Source: Psychroflexus sp. (GTDB lineage: Bacteria; Bacteroidota; Bacteroidia; Flavobacteriales; Flavobacteriaceae). Taken from it: DNA of 5,846 nt. This document shows positions 1 through 5,829 of the stretch, piece after piece; the first letter of the stretch is position 1; the number at the start of each line of letters is the position of its first letter. Below the pieces are notes generated by a model, which was given only the letters and a program-made list of their open reading frames with translations, did not search any database and was not told the DNA's origin. The position numbers and the translations under genes are program-made. Where the stretch lies: the NCBI GenBank assembly GCA_003565575.1, contig PXBV01000351.1, positions 1 through 5,846 of the forward strand, in the 5' to 3' direction.

Positions 1-120
1 ATTGATGAAATAAAAGAAGATTACCTTAAAGGTTTAACCATAAACTATGTCAATGAAATGCATGAAGTTTTAGAGATTGCTTTGTTAAAGCAAAAGGTAA
101 AAGACCCAAAATCTTTGTAA
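1..120 (+). CDS. lon: Lon ATP-dependent protease, C-terminal end (partial)
   Basis: This is an open frame running in from the left edge and ending at TAA 118-120, giving 39 residues. The translation contains EIKEDYLKGLTINYVNEM, then a helix-like stretch EVLEIALLKQKVKD and the end PKSL. A DYLKGLT-x-x-YV-x-x-M block followed by EVL-x-IAL is what I recall at the extreme C-terminus of Bacteroidota Lon, after the Ser-Lys catalytic domain. Lon is a soluble cytoplasmic AAA+ protease that removes misfolded and some regulatory proteins. The ATPase, the catalytic serine and lysine, and the start all lie outside the window, so the assignment rests only on this tail. A hairpin 12 bases after the stop suggests lon ends its transcription unit here. 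Confidence 0.8.
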   Translation: MDEIKEDYLKGLTINYVNEMHEVLEIALLKQKVKDPKSL

Positions 121-132
121 ACTAAAATGACC

Positions 133-157
133 CCGTCTCATTTAGAAAATGGGACGG
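133..157 (+). terminator. Rho-independent-like terminator after lon
   Basis: The arms ccgtctcatt (133-142) and aatgggacgg (148-157) form a 10-bp stem with one G-U wobble around a 5-nt loop. On the plus strand the stem is followed by ctatttattaaatttt, which is T-rich but not a clean T run. It sits 12 bases after the lon stop. It may also stop leftward transcription from the convergent gene at 243-1361, since on the minus strand the stem is followed by GGTCATTTTAGTTT. Confidence 0.65.
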
Positions 158-180
158 CTATTTATTAAATTTTAAAAGGA

Positions 181-202
181 AGTTTGAATTTATTTTTAAA
201 CT
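181..202 (-). terminator. Weak hairpin downstream of the SDR gene
   Basis: The arms agtttgaa (181-188) and tttaaact (195-202) pair over 8 bp with one G-U wobble around a 6-nt loop. On the minus strand the stem is followed by TCCTTTTAAAATTT. It lies about 40 bases past the stop of the minus-strand gene at 243-1361. The stem is very AT-rich, so it may be chance structure. The stronger hairpin at 133-157 could serve this gene instead. Confidence 0.3.
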
Positions 203-242
203 AAAAAGTTCTTTTAGAAAAATGTTTGAACCACCAATCCAA

Positions 243-1361
243 TCAATAACTTCTTCGGAATCCTACCTCAACTGAATGATTTATCAAATTGATAAAATTA
301 TCATGAACCCCTAGGCTAAGGTCCAGCTGTAGGTAATTTATAATTTTAGAAACTGCCTCAGAATTGAATTTTAAATCGGGGATGCTTACGTATTTTTCAA
401 AAACTACGCCTATACTTTTATAGTATAAAGATTCTAAATCGTTCAATTGGGCTGGAGGTTTATTGAGTAGCTCAAAGGAATTAATGTTGAAATAATTTAA
501 AACCTCATTGATATAATTTTTGTGTAATATAGGCTTTGGGTTTACAATATTTAACTCACGAATAGATGGATTCAAATAGGCATGTAAAATTGCTTTAGCT
601 ACAAAATCCACAGGAACTATATTAAGTCCACTTTTGTGATCTATCCAAATTCTAAAATGGTCTTTAGAATTTTTGGCGTATTTGTTTAGGAATATAGCCC
701 AAGAATAAAAAACATCAAACTTTGGAGTTTCAAATAAAGGCTGTTCAATTAAACGCCCACAAATAATACTCGGTCTTAAAATTTGAACTTTAATACCATG
801 CTTTGAACAAAAATGTCTAACGTAGGTCTCACTTTCAAATTTGGATTCCTCGTACGCATTTCTAAAATCTGAAATGGAATAATCATCAATGTTCTCTTTT
901 ACTTCTTCAAGTTGGATACCATATGAAAATGCCGTACTAATGTAAATAAATCGGCTAAGTCTTTCTGGTAATTTTGATAAAAAATCTTTAGTTACAACCA
1001 GATTTTGTTGGTGTACTTTATTTTTAGAAGAACTGGTTTGAGCTAAACTGGTAGAAGCTGCGCAATGAATGACAGTATCAAATATATAGTCTTTTAAATC
1101 TTCGGTTCTCAACGAATTTAAGTCTGAATTGATCACTGTTATTTTTTCAAGACAGGCTTCCAAGGAAAACTTATCTAAAAATTGAGGTCTGGATTTGTCC
1201 CTCAGCATATCGATTAATCGTTGCTGAGCATTTTTATGACGTTGATTTCTAATAATGACATAAAGATGCCCTACAGATTTTTCTTCTAAAGCTTTGTGTA
1301 TCCACTCAAAAAGGATATGACTCCCCAAAATTCCCGTACTGCCAGTAAGTAAACAATTCAT
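243..1361 (-). CDS. Extended SDR oxidoreductase, thioester-reductase/fatty acyl reductase-like (NAD_binding_4 type)
   Basis: The 372-residue protein opens with a Rossmann dinucleotide-binding motif, TGSTGILG at residues 6-13 (G7-x-x-G10-x-x-G13). Arg38 at the end of the second strand (VIIRNQ) suggests preference for NADP(H). Other extended-SDR landmarks follow: Asp80 in NSDLNS, HCAAS at 99-103, the active-site strand FIYISTAFSYG (138-148, with Ser142/Thr143) and the catalytic pair Tyr170/Lys174 in AYEESKFESE. LRPSIICGR (195-203) is the usual strand after the catalytic helix. This pattern fits the family of reductase domains that release thioester-bound acyl groups as aldehydes or alcohols (NRPS R domains, fatty acyl-CoA reductases, male-sterility proteins). 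Here it stands alone, with no adenylation or carrier domain and no signal peptide, so it is probably cytoplasmic. The substrate cannot be told from sequence. The ATG start places the Rossmann motif at the expected N-terminus, and no Shine-Dalgarno is seen. The gene is convergent with lon and divergent from the gene at 1695. A sugar-nucleotide epimerase-like SDR is a less likely alternative. Confidence 0.8.
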   Translation of the reverse strand: MNCLLTGSTGILGSHILFEWIHKALEEKSVGHLYVIIRNQRHKNAQQRLIDMLRDKSRPQFLDKFSLEACLEKITVINSDLNSLRTEDLKDYIFDTVIHCAASTSLAQTSSSKNKVHQQNLVVTKDFLSKLPERLSRFIYISTAFSYGIQLEEVKENIDDYSISDFRNAYEESKFESETYVRHFCSKHGIKVQILRPSIICGRLIEQPLFETPKFDVFYSWAIFLNKYAKNSKDHFRIWIDHKSGLNIVPVDFVAKAILHAYLNPSIRELNIVNPKPILHKNYINEVLNYFNINSFELLNKPPAQLNDLESLYYKSIGVVFEKYVSIPDLKFNSEAVSKIINYLQLDLSLGVHDNFINLINHSVEVGFRRSY

Positions 1362-1481
1362 GTTACTTTATTTTAAAATGATAAATGTACTGAAGTATAT
1401 TTAGATGAAGAAAATACAATGGATAAATAGTTCTAAATAAATATTTGGTTTGATAGAAATGACAACTTAAGCAACATGCAG

Positions 1482-1513
1482 TTTGAAAACTGAGTACGTC
1501 TTCTTCATTTTTG
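1482..1513 (+). promoter_or_regulatory. Candidate Bacteroidota-type promoter for the DUF5916 gene
   Basis: TTTG at 1482-1485 is followed after 20 bases by catttttg (1506-1513). The latter matches the Bacteroidota -7 consensus TAnnTTTG at all but its first base. A TTTG box with a 19-21-base spacer is the known arrangement for the primary sigma factor of this phylum. Transcription would start near 1518-1520, giving a leader of about 175 bases that includes the inverted repeat at 1531-1582. A weaker alternative -7 box, tatattta, lies closer to the gene at 1624-1631 but has no good upstream partner. Confidence 0.3.
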
Positions 1514-1530
1514 GTGATAAATTTAATTTT

Positions 1531-1582
1531 ACTCTTTAGCATATTTTTAGCATCCTTAATTAAACTTTTTTAGCTAAAGAGT
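1531..1582. repeat. Perfect 10-bp inverted repeat with 32-bp AT-rich interior
   Basis: The left arm actctttagc (1531-1540) is the exact reverse complement of the right arm gctaaagagt (1573-1582). The interior is AT-rich and carries further tttagc copies (within 1545-1552 and 1567-1574), so the hexamer occurs three times in direct orientation across about 40 bases. No T run follows on either strand, which argues against a terminator. An operator for a dimeric regulator between the two divergent genes, or a leader hairpin, would both fit. Neither is demonstrated. Confidence 0.45.
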
Positions 1583-1665
1583 GTCATAATTGCATTCAAT
1601 TTAAATCAAAATGAGTCAAAACTTATATTTACATAGTTGACTTTATATTCAATTTTAACGCGAAG

Positions 1666-1698
1666 ATGAATCTAATTTTACAGATATTATATTTATGA
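1666..1698 (+). other. Possible 10-codon leader ORF overlapping the DUF5916 start
   Basis: ATG at 1666 opens a frame MNLILQILYL that stops at TGA 1696-1698. It overlaps the ATG of the next gene (1695-1697) as ATGA, the classic geometry for translational coupling. The bases just before it (cgcgaag) are only a weak ribosome-binding-site candidate. The peptide is short and hydrophobic, so it could be chance. It could also be the remnant of an older, longer signal-peptide start separated by a frameshift. Confidence 0.2.
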
Positions 1699-3893
1699 GA
1701 CCAGTTGTGTTCCTCTGTTTTATATTCTTTTTTCACATACAACATTTTCTAGCTCAAGACTTAGACAAAAGTTTTACCGTAAAATATACTCAAGAAGAAT
1801 TTGTAATTGACGGTGTTTTAGATGAAAAAGCATGGGAGTACGCAGAAAGTGTAGGTCCATTTCAAGAATATTTTCCTGAAGATGATATTTTGGCTAAATT
1901 CCAAACTGATATTAGAATATTAGTATCTGAAGACACTCTTTATGTGGGATTAAAAGTAATAACGCCTGGTAATAATTATACCGTTGCTTCTCTTGAACGT
2001 GACTGGAGAGCTGGTGGGTCTGACAATATAAGTGTTTTGTTTGATACCTTTAATGATGGTAATAACGCTTTTTTATTTGGTATCAACCCCTATGGCGTAA
2101 GGCGAGAAGTTTTTATTTCTGGTGGTGGCCAAAGTTCAGGGGCTTTTACACCTTCTTGGGATGTAAAATGGGTTGGTGAAAGTAAAATTTATGATGGATA
2201 TTATACAGCGGAAATGGCTATTCCGCTTACATCCTTCAAATTTAGAGAAGGAGAGAGCAAGTGGCGTTTTCAAAGCTATAGGTACGATATGCAAGCCGAT
2301 GAACGCAGCGTTTGGTACAATGTCCCTCAAAATCAAAGTATAATCAACCTCGCCTTTATGGGTGATATGTATTTTGAAAAACCCCTTGGTAAATCTAGGA
2401 CTCCATTTGCTTTTATTCCTTTTATCAATGGCCTTTCAGAAAGTGATAATGAAAATGGAATTTCCAATTCAAGTTTTACTTTTGGAGCAGATGCCAAAGT
2501 ATCCTTAGGTAATAGCATGAACTTAGATATTACCTTAAATCCAGACTTCTCTAATGTGGAGGTAGATGATATTTTTACCAACCTCACCCGTTTTGAAATC
2601 AATCTACCAGAACGCCGGCAGTTTTTTATTGATAACAATGACCTATTTGGAAACTTTGGTAACGCAGGTCTTGCCAATCCGTTTTTTTCTAGACGTATAG
2701 GGATTGCTACAGACCGGTTTGGGAATAGAGTGGAAAACGATATCATTGGAGGTGTTCGACTGAGTGGTAAAATCAGTAAAGATTTAAGACTTGGCTTTCT
2801 GAATTTGCAGACAGCAAAAAGCTCTGAGCAAGAAGTGGCTTCCAATAACAATATGATGTTTTCCTTACAGCAGAAGTTATTTAGCAGGTCCAATATTGGA
2901 ATCTTTATGATCAATAGACAGACTTTCGATTCTGATGATTTCATCAGTCCAAACGACCAATATAACAGAGTAGTTGGTATAGACTATAACCTTGCCACCA
3001 AGGATAATGTTTGGTTTGGAAAATTTTATGCGCACAAGTCCTTTCAGCCAGAAGAAAGAGACGGACATTCTGCAGGTGTTCTCTTAGGAAGAAATTCAAA
3101 AAAATGGACCGTATCCTCAGACTTTTCTTTCATAGAAGACGATTTTCGTTCGGATTTAGGCTTTATTTTGAGAAAGGATATCATTCGGTCTAGTACACAA
3201 ATCTCTAGACAGTTTTGGCCAAAAGGAGGAAAAGTAAATAATCATACCATCAGTTTTGTACCCACAGTTATTTGGAGACCTAAACTGGATTATCAAAAAA
3301 CAGATCACGACTACACCCTGTCCTACAATGTTAGTATGAAAGATTTTACCAATTTCGGAATCAATGCTACCAATAGTTATATCTTTTTAGATCAACCGTT
3401 TGACCCCACGGGTACAGAAGGTGCAGAGCAACTTCCAGCAAATCGAGGATATGCGTTCAGTTCTGTAGGTTTAAATTACAGGAGCAACGATGCAGATGTC
3501 TTTTCTTATAGAACCAATCTTAGTTTTGGAGAATTCTTCAATGGAGATCGCTTTTCTGTTGGAGGAGAAGCCGTACTTAGGATTCAACCTATTGCAAGAC
3601 TGAGCTTAAATGTAAATTACGATAGAATTTCACTGCCAGAGCCTTATGAAACAGGAGATTTGTGGATAATTGCACCAAGGATTGGATTTACATTTACCAA
3701 ATCCATCTTTTGGTCTACTGTATTTCAATATGCCAGCCAAAGGGATAATTTTGGAATCAACTCCAGACTTCAGTGGCGATTTGCTCCGCTTTCTGATTTA
3801 TTTATTGTCTACAATGATAACTATTTTGTCAACTCTTGGGAACCAAGGTTTAGATCTATCAACTTAAAATTAACTTATTGGTTGAATATTTAA
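1695..3893 (+). CDS. Secreted CBM9-like/DUF5916 outer-membrane beta-barrel protein
   Basis: The 732-residue protein starts with a type I signal peptide: Arg2, a hydrophobic core VVFLCFIFFF, and likely cleavage after HFLA (A20/Q21). Residues about 36-225 form a carbohydrate-binding family 9-like domain, opening with IDGVLDEKAW (38-47) and including NPYGVRRE (131-138), WDVKW (155-159) and YYTAEMAIPLTSF (169-181). The hallmark of the DUF5916 family follows: LNPDFSNVE (281-289), then LTRFEINLPERRQFF (297-311) and FFSRRIG (330-336). From about 235 to the end, alternating polar and aromatic strands with short turns suggest an outer-membrane barrel, ending TYWLNI. The length is normal for the family. 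Members are common in Bacteroidota and their molecular role is not established; binding or handling of glycans or other surface ligands is inference. An in-frame TAA at 1656-1658 and the signal peptide support this ATG. No Shine-Dalgarno is visible. No susC/susD pair or glycoside hydrolase lies beside it. The gene ends 15 bases before the shared terminator at 3909. Confidence 0.88.
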   Translation: MRPVVFLCFIFFFHIQHFLAQDLDKSFTVKYTQEEFVIDGVLDEKAWEYAESVGPFQEYFPEDDILAKFQTDIRILVSEDTLYVGLKVITPGNNYTVASLERDWRAGGSDNISVLFDTFNDGNNAFLFGINPYGVRREVFISGGGQSSGAFTPSWDVKWVGESKIYDGYYTAEMAIPLTSFKFREGESKWRFQSYRYDMQADERSVWYNVPQNQSIINLAFMGDMYFEKPLGKSRTPFAFIPFINGLSESDNENGISNSSFTFGADAKVSLGNSMNLDITLNPDFSNVEVDDIFTNLTRFEINLPERRQFFIDNNDLFGNFGNAGLANPFFSRRIGIATDRFGNRVENDIIGGVRLSGKISKDLRLGFLNLQTAKSSEQEVASNNNMMFSLQQKLFSRSNIGIFMINRQTFDSDDFISPNDQYNRVVGIDYNLATKDNVWFGKFYAHKSFQPEERDGHSAGVLLGRNSKKWTVSSDFSFIEDDFRSDLGFILRKDIIRSSTQISRQFWPKGGKVNNHTISFVPTVIWRPKLDYQKTDHDYTLSYNVSMKDFTNFGINATNSYIFLDQPFDPTGTEGAEQLPANRGYAFSSVGLNYRSNDADVFSYRTNLSFGEFFNGDRFSVGGEAVLRIQPIARLSLNVNYDRISLPEPYETGDLWIIAPRIGFTFTKSIFWSTVFQYASQRDNFGINSRLQWRFAPLSDLFIVYNDNYFVNSWEPRFRSINLKLTYWLNI

Positions 3894-3908
3894 CAGCAAA
3901 CTTAAACA

Positions 3909-3941
3909 AAACCCTCGCAAACACTAGGTTTGCGAGGGTTT
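3909..3941. terminator. Bidirectional terminator between the DUF5916 gene and ssrA
   Basis: The arms aaaccctcgcaaac (3909-3922) and gtttgcgagggttt (3928-3941) form a perfect 14-bp stem with a 5-nt loop. On the minus strand it directly follows the tmRNA 3' end and continues GGGTTTTGTTTAAGTTT, a good T-rich tail, so it is very likely the ssrA terminator. On the plus strand it lies 15 bases after the DUF5916 stop. There the T run is only TTT, so it probably works less well in that direction. Confidence 0.85.
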
Positions 3942-3943
3942 AA

Positions 3944-4344
3944 GGTGGAGTCGGGGAGACTCGAACTCCCGTCCAAACAAGCAATTCAATAGTTTTCTAC
4001 ACGCTTAGTTTTCTCTTGGGTTGTCGAGACAAAGCTGGCTGAAAACCACCTACTTTATCCTTATCCTCAATTGAGTTTTACCAAAGCATCAAGGCTCTGC
4101 TTTGGCTATATTTACTTTACCGGTGCCTCTGGTGCAAACGCCGTAAATCAAGGCTTTTGCGAGACATCTTAGCTCCCAACCTTGTTGGGATTAAGCATAT
4201 CCTACTGTGATTCGGATTATGCAGCCAAGGCGTAGTTATCTTCGCCGTTTAAAAAAGTGTGAAACATGAGATTTACGAGCTATATCCCAGCGCTCGGCGT
4301 GCTTACCATTCAATTGGTCTTGCTGTCAAAACCAAATCGACCCC
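3944..4344 (-). ncRNA. ssrA: Transfer-messenger RNA (tmRNA)
   Basis: tmRNA, with SmpB, rescues ribosomes stalled on mRNAs lacking a stop codon and adds a degradation tag. The tRNA-like ends are clear. The 5' strand GGGGTCG (4344-4338) pairs with CGACTCC (3953-3947) as a 7-bp acceptor with one G-U, followed by discriminator A (3946) and CC (3945-3944). The T arm has stem GGGAG/CTCCC (3970-3966/3958-3954) and loop TTCGAGT (3965-3959). Near the 5' end, GACAGCAAGACC matches the usual conserved region. The mRNA-like part encodes the tag at 4246-4217. Internal hairpins include CCCAAC/GTTGGG (plus-strand 4175-4189) and an 8-bp stem at plus-strand 4081-4088/4098-4105, in the region where pseudoknots normally lie. 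The length of about 401 nt is normal for a one-piece tmRNA. The next genomic base after CC is T, so the final A of the CCA end is not encoded and must be added enzymatically. A clear promoter upstream (above 4344) was not identified; TTGACG at 4384-4379 is the best -35-like match. Confidence 0.96.
4217..4246 (-). other. tmRNA proteolysis-tag reading frame, GEDNYALAA-stop
   Basis: Read on the minus strand from 4246, the codons are GGC GAA GAT AAC TAC GCC TTG GCT GCA TAA, giving G-E-D-N-Y-A-L-A-A-stop. With the alanine carried by tmRNA itself, the full tag is AGEDNYALAA. The ending YALAA is the common protease-recognition end, and a Gly-Glu start with Asn-Tyr is the Bacteroidota pattern. The resume codon GGC is preceded by AAAC, placing an A four bases upstream, as known for tmRNA resume sites. 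Confidence 0.92.
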
Positions 4345-4395
4345 AATTAAAATGTGTGAAGCATAACATCAGCATCACGTCAATGAACATGTTTT

Positions 4396-4505
4396 GGGCG
4401 TAACCCTTATCTCCGCTATCGCTTCTATAAGGGTCGGGCTATCCGCTATATCTTTTTGTGCCATTTATCAAAGCACAAAAAGGATGTCGCTTCTATCCCT
4501 TACGC
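4396..4505. repeat. Structured intergenic element, likely dispersed flavobacterial repeat
   Basis: The segment folds as a compact three-way junction. An outer stem pairs gcgta (4398-4402) with tacgc (4501-4505). Immediately inside it is hairpin 1, acccttat/ataagggt (4403-4410/4427-4434), a perfect 8 bp with a 16-nt loop. A ggg/ccc pairing (4436-4438/4497-4499) leads through an internal loop to hairpin 2, tctttttgtgc/gcacaaaaagg (4451-4461/4473-4483), 10 bp plus a G-U with an 11-nt loop. It also contains direct repeats: ccgctat at 4413 and 4443, and tcgcttctat at 4419 and 4487. From memory, similar sequences (gggcgt...ccc...gggtcgggct...atccgctatatc...ggat...atccct.acgc) recur between genes in many Flavobacteriaceae. 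I could not search to confirm this. Whether it acts as RNA or DNA, and on which strand, is unknown. Confidence 0.6.
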
Positions 4506-4587
4506 AGGTTTCCCGTTAACTTAAAGCTAACAGACAAAAACCAGCGTTTCATTACCAAAACAACAAAGCAAAAATAGATATTAATCC

Positions 4588-4595
4588 TATATTTG
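4588..4595 (+). promoter_or_regulatory. TAnnTTTG -7 box of the Lys1-like dehydrogenase gene
   Basis: tatatttg is an exact match to the Bacteroidota -7 consensus TAnnTTTG. It would start transcription near 4602 and leave a leader of about 22 bases before the ATG at 4624. No TTTG is found at the expected -33 position (about 4563-4568, which reads caaag), so only half of the promoter is supported. The structured element at 4396-4505 would lie upstream of this transcript. Confidence 0.5.
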
Positions 4596-4623
4596 AAGCA
4601 AAAATCATCTTAAAATAATACGT

Positions 4624-5829
4624 ATGAAAATAGGACTTATCAAAGAGCGAAAAACACCACCAGATCGTCGAGTTGTATTCTTACCTCAAAAAGCCAAAGA
4701 AGTCCAGATGCAGTACAAAGATTTGGAAATTCTTGTAGAGCCTTCAGACGTTCGCATTTTTCCAGATGAAGCCTATTCCGAAGCAGGTTTGGAGATTTCA
4801 GAAGACTTATCCAGTTGTGATGTGCTTTTAGGCGTCAAAGAAGTGCCAATTGAAGCCTTAATACCCAACAAATCTTACTTCTTCTTTTCTCATACTATCA
4901 AGAAGCAACCTTACAACAGAGATTTGCTGAAAGCTATTCTAGACAAAAACATTCAACTATTTGACCATGAGGTCATCACTGCTACCAATGGCAATCGCCT
5001 TATTGGTTTTGGGAGATATGCTGGCTTGGTTGGGGCATACAATGGGTTTAGAGCTCTAGGTCTTAGAGATGGTTTATTTCAATTACCTAAAGTGGAAAAT
5101 CTTGCAGATTTAGATGCCTTAAAAGAAGAGCTCAACAAAATTAAAATCCCTAACCTAAGAATTTGCTTATCTGGTCTTGGTAAAGTTGCCAAAGGTGCCA
5201 AGGAAATTTTAGACCACCTCAATATCAAACACGTTGGAGTAGAGGAGTACTTAAAATCTACTTTCGAAGAACCCGTTTATACAGTTATTGATGTATTAGA
5301 CTACAACAAACGAATAGATGGACAGCCAGGGAACACTAAAGAGTTCTTTTCAGACCCTACGCCTTATGAATCTGATTTTATGCGCTTCGCCAAAGTGACA
5401 GATTACTTCATTGCAGGTCACTTTTACGGCGATAATGCACCCTATTTATTCACCAGAGAAGATGCTAAGCATCCAGATTTCAATATCAATCTTATAGCAG
5501 ATATCAGTTGCGATATAGACGGCCCAGTAGCATCTACCATTAGACCTTCTACCATTGCAAATCCATTTTATGGTTATAACCCTCAAACTGAATCCGAAGT
5601 TGCCTTTGACGCCCAAGGTGCAATCACAGTGATGGCTGTAGATAATCTACCTTGTGAGTTGCCAAAAGATGCGAGTGAAGGCTTTGGCGAAATGTTTGCT
5701 GAGCATGTTATACCAGCTTTTTACAATGGAGATGTTGATGGAATACTAGAACGCGCTAGAATGACCAAAAATGGAAAATTAACTCCCAGATACAAGTATC
5801 TTGAAGACTTTGTTAAAGGTGAAAAATAA
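4624..5829 (+). CDS. Alanine dehydrogenase/saccharopine dehydrogenase (Lys1-like) family NAD(P)-dependent oxidoreductase
   Basis: The 401-residue protein fits the AlaDH/PNT-type fold: an N-terminal domain beginning MKIGLIKERKTPPDRRV, typical of this family, and a Rossmann domain with SGLGKVAKGA (183-192, GxGxxxxG). Lys72 in LLGVKEVP and His90 in FFFSHTIKKQ sit where the catalytic Lys/His pair of these enzymes falls; in fungal Lys1 the pair is K77/H96 with similar spacing. Arg15/Arg16 would be the substrate-binding arginines. Further landmarks are FDHEVIT (113-119), RLIGFGRYAG (125-134) and ISCDIDGPVASTIRPST (294-310). The overall pattern looks closer to saccharopine dehydrogenase (L-lysine forming) than to true alanine dehydrogenase, but the substrate is not certain. 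It is probably cytoplasmic, as no signal peptide is present. The ATG gives the normal N-terminus, with no Shine-Dalgarno. No lysine gene is visible nearby, and only 17 bases follow the stop, so operon partners downstream cannot be judged. Confidence 0.8.
   Translation: MKIGLIKERKTPPDRRVVFLPQKAKEVQMQYKDLEILVEPSDVRIFPDEAYSEAGLEISEDLSSCDVLLGVKEVPIEALIPNKSYFFFSHTIKKQPYNRDLLKAILDKNIQLFDHEVITATNGNRLIGFGRYAGLVGAYNGFRALGLRDGLFQLPKVENLADLDALKEELNKIKIPNLRICLSGLGKVAKGAKEILDHLNIKHVGVEEYLKSTFEEPVYTVIDVLDYNKRIDGQPGNTKEFFSDPTPYESDFMRFAKVTDYFIAGHFYGDNAPYLFTREDAKHPDFNINLIADISCDIDGPVASTIRPSTIANPFYGYNPQTESEVAFDAQGAITVMAVDNLPCELPKDASEGFGEMFAEHVIPAFYNGDVDGILERARMTKNGKLTPRYKYLEDFVKGEK

Larger units (their letters stand above)
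1362..1694. other. Divergent intergenic region between the SDR and DUF5916 genes
   Basis: This 333-bp AT-rich gap must hold the promoters of both flanking genes. I see no convincing protein gene, tRNA or known RNA in it. It contains a candidate Bacteroidota promoter (1482-1513), a 14-base palindrome (1479-1492), a perfect 10-bp inverted repeat (1531-1540/1573-1582) and a possible 10-codon leader frame (1666-1698). No exact CAAAnnTA (the minus-strand form of TAnnTTTG) was found, so the SDR gene's own promoter is not identified. Confidence 0.6.
4345..4623. other. Intergenic region between ssrA and the Lys1-like gene
   Basis: This 279-bp gap separates the 5' ends of two divergent units. No protein gene is supported. 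It contains the structured element at 4396-4505 and the promoter box at 4588-4595. The 50 bases nearest ssrA (4345-4395) should carry the ssrA promoter, but only a TTGACG-like site (minus strand, 4384-4379) could be picked out. Confidence 0.6.

Noticed and set aside
1531..1582. Inverted repeat as a rho-independent terminator
   Set aside because: The 32-base interior is too long, the stem is AT-rich, no T run follows on either strand, and both flanking genes point away from it.
2136..3068. Several open frames on the minus strand inside the DUF5916 gene
   Set aside because: They lie wholly within a well-supported coding sequence, show no recognisable domain and have low-complexity composition typical of antisense frames.
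3011..3867. Short plus-strand frames in another phase inside the DUF5916 gene
   Set aside because: They overlap the real gene completely, with no start context or family resemblance.
3944..3975. Sequence resembling the 3' half of a tRNA (T arm plus acceptor)
   Set aside because: There is no anticodon arm next to it; it is the tRNA-like end of the tmRNA, and its acceptor partner is about 390 bases away at 4338-4344.
4396..4505. Possible CRISPR array or tandem repeat from the repeated ccgctat and tcgcttctat words
   Set aside because: There are only two copies of each, unevenly spaced and embedded in an inverted structure, with no regular spacers.
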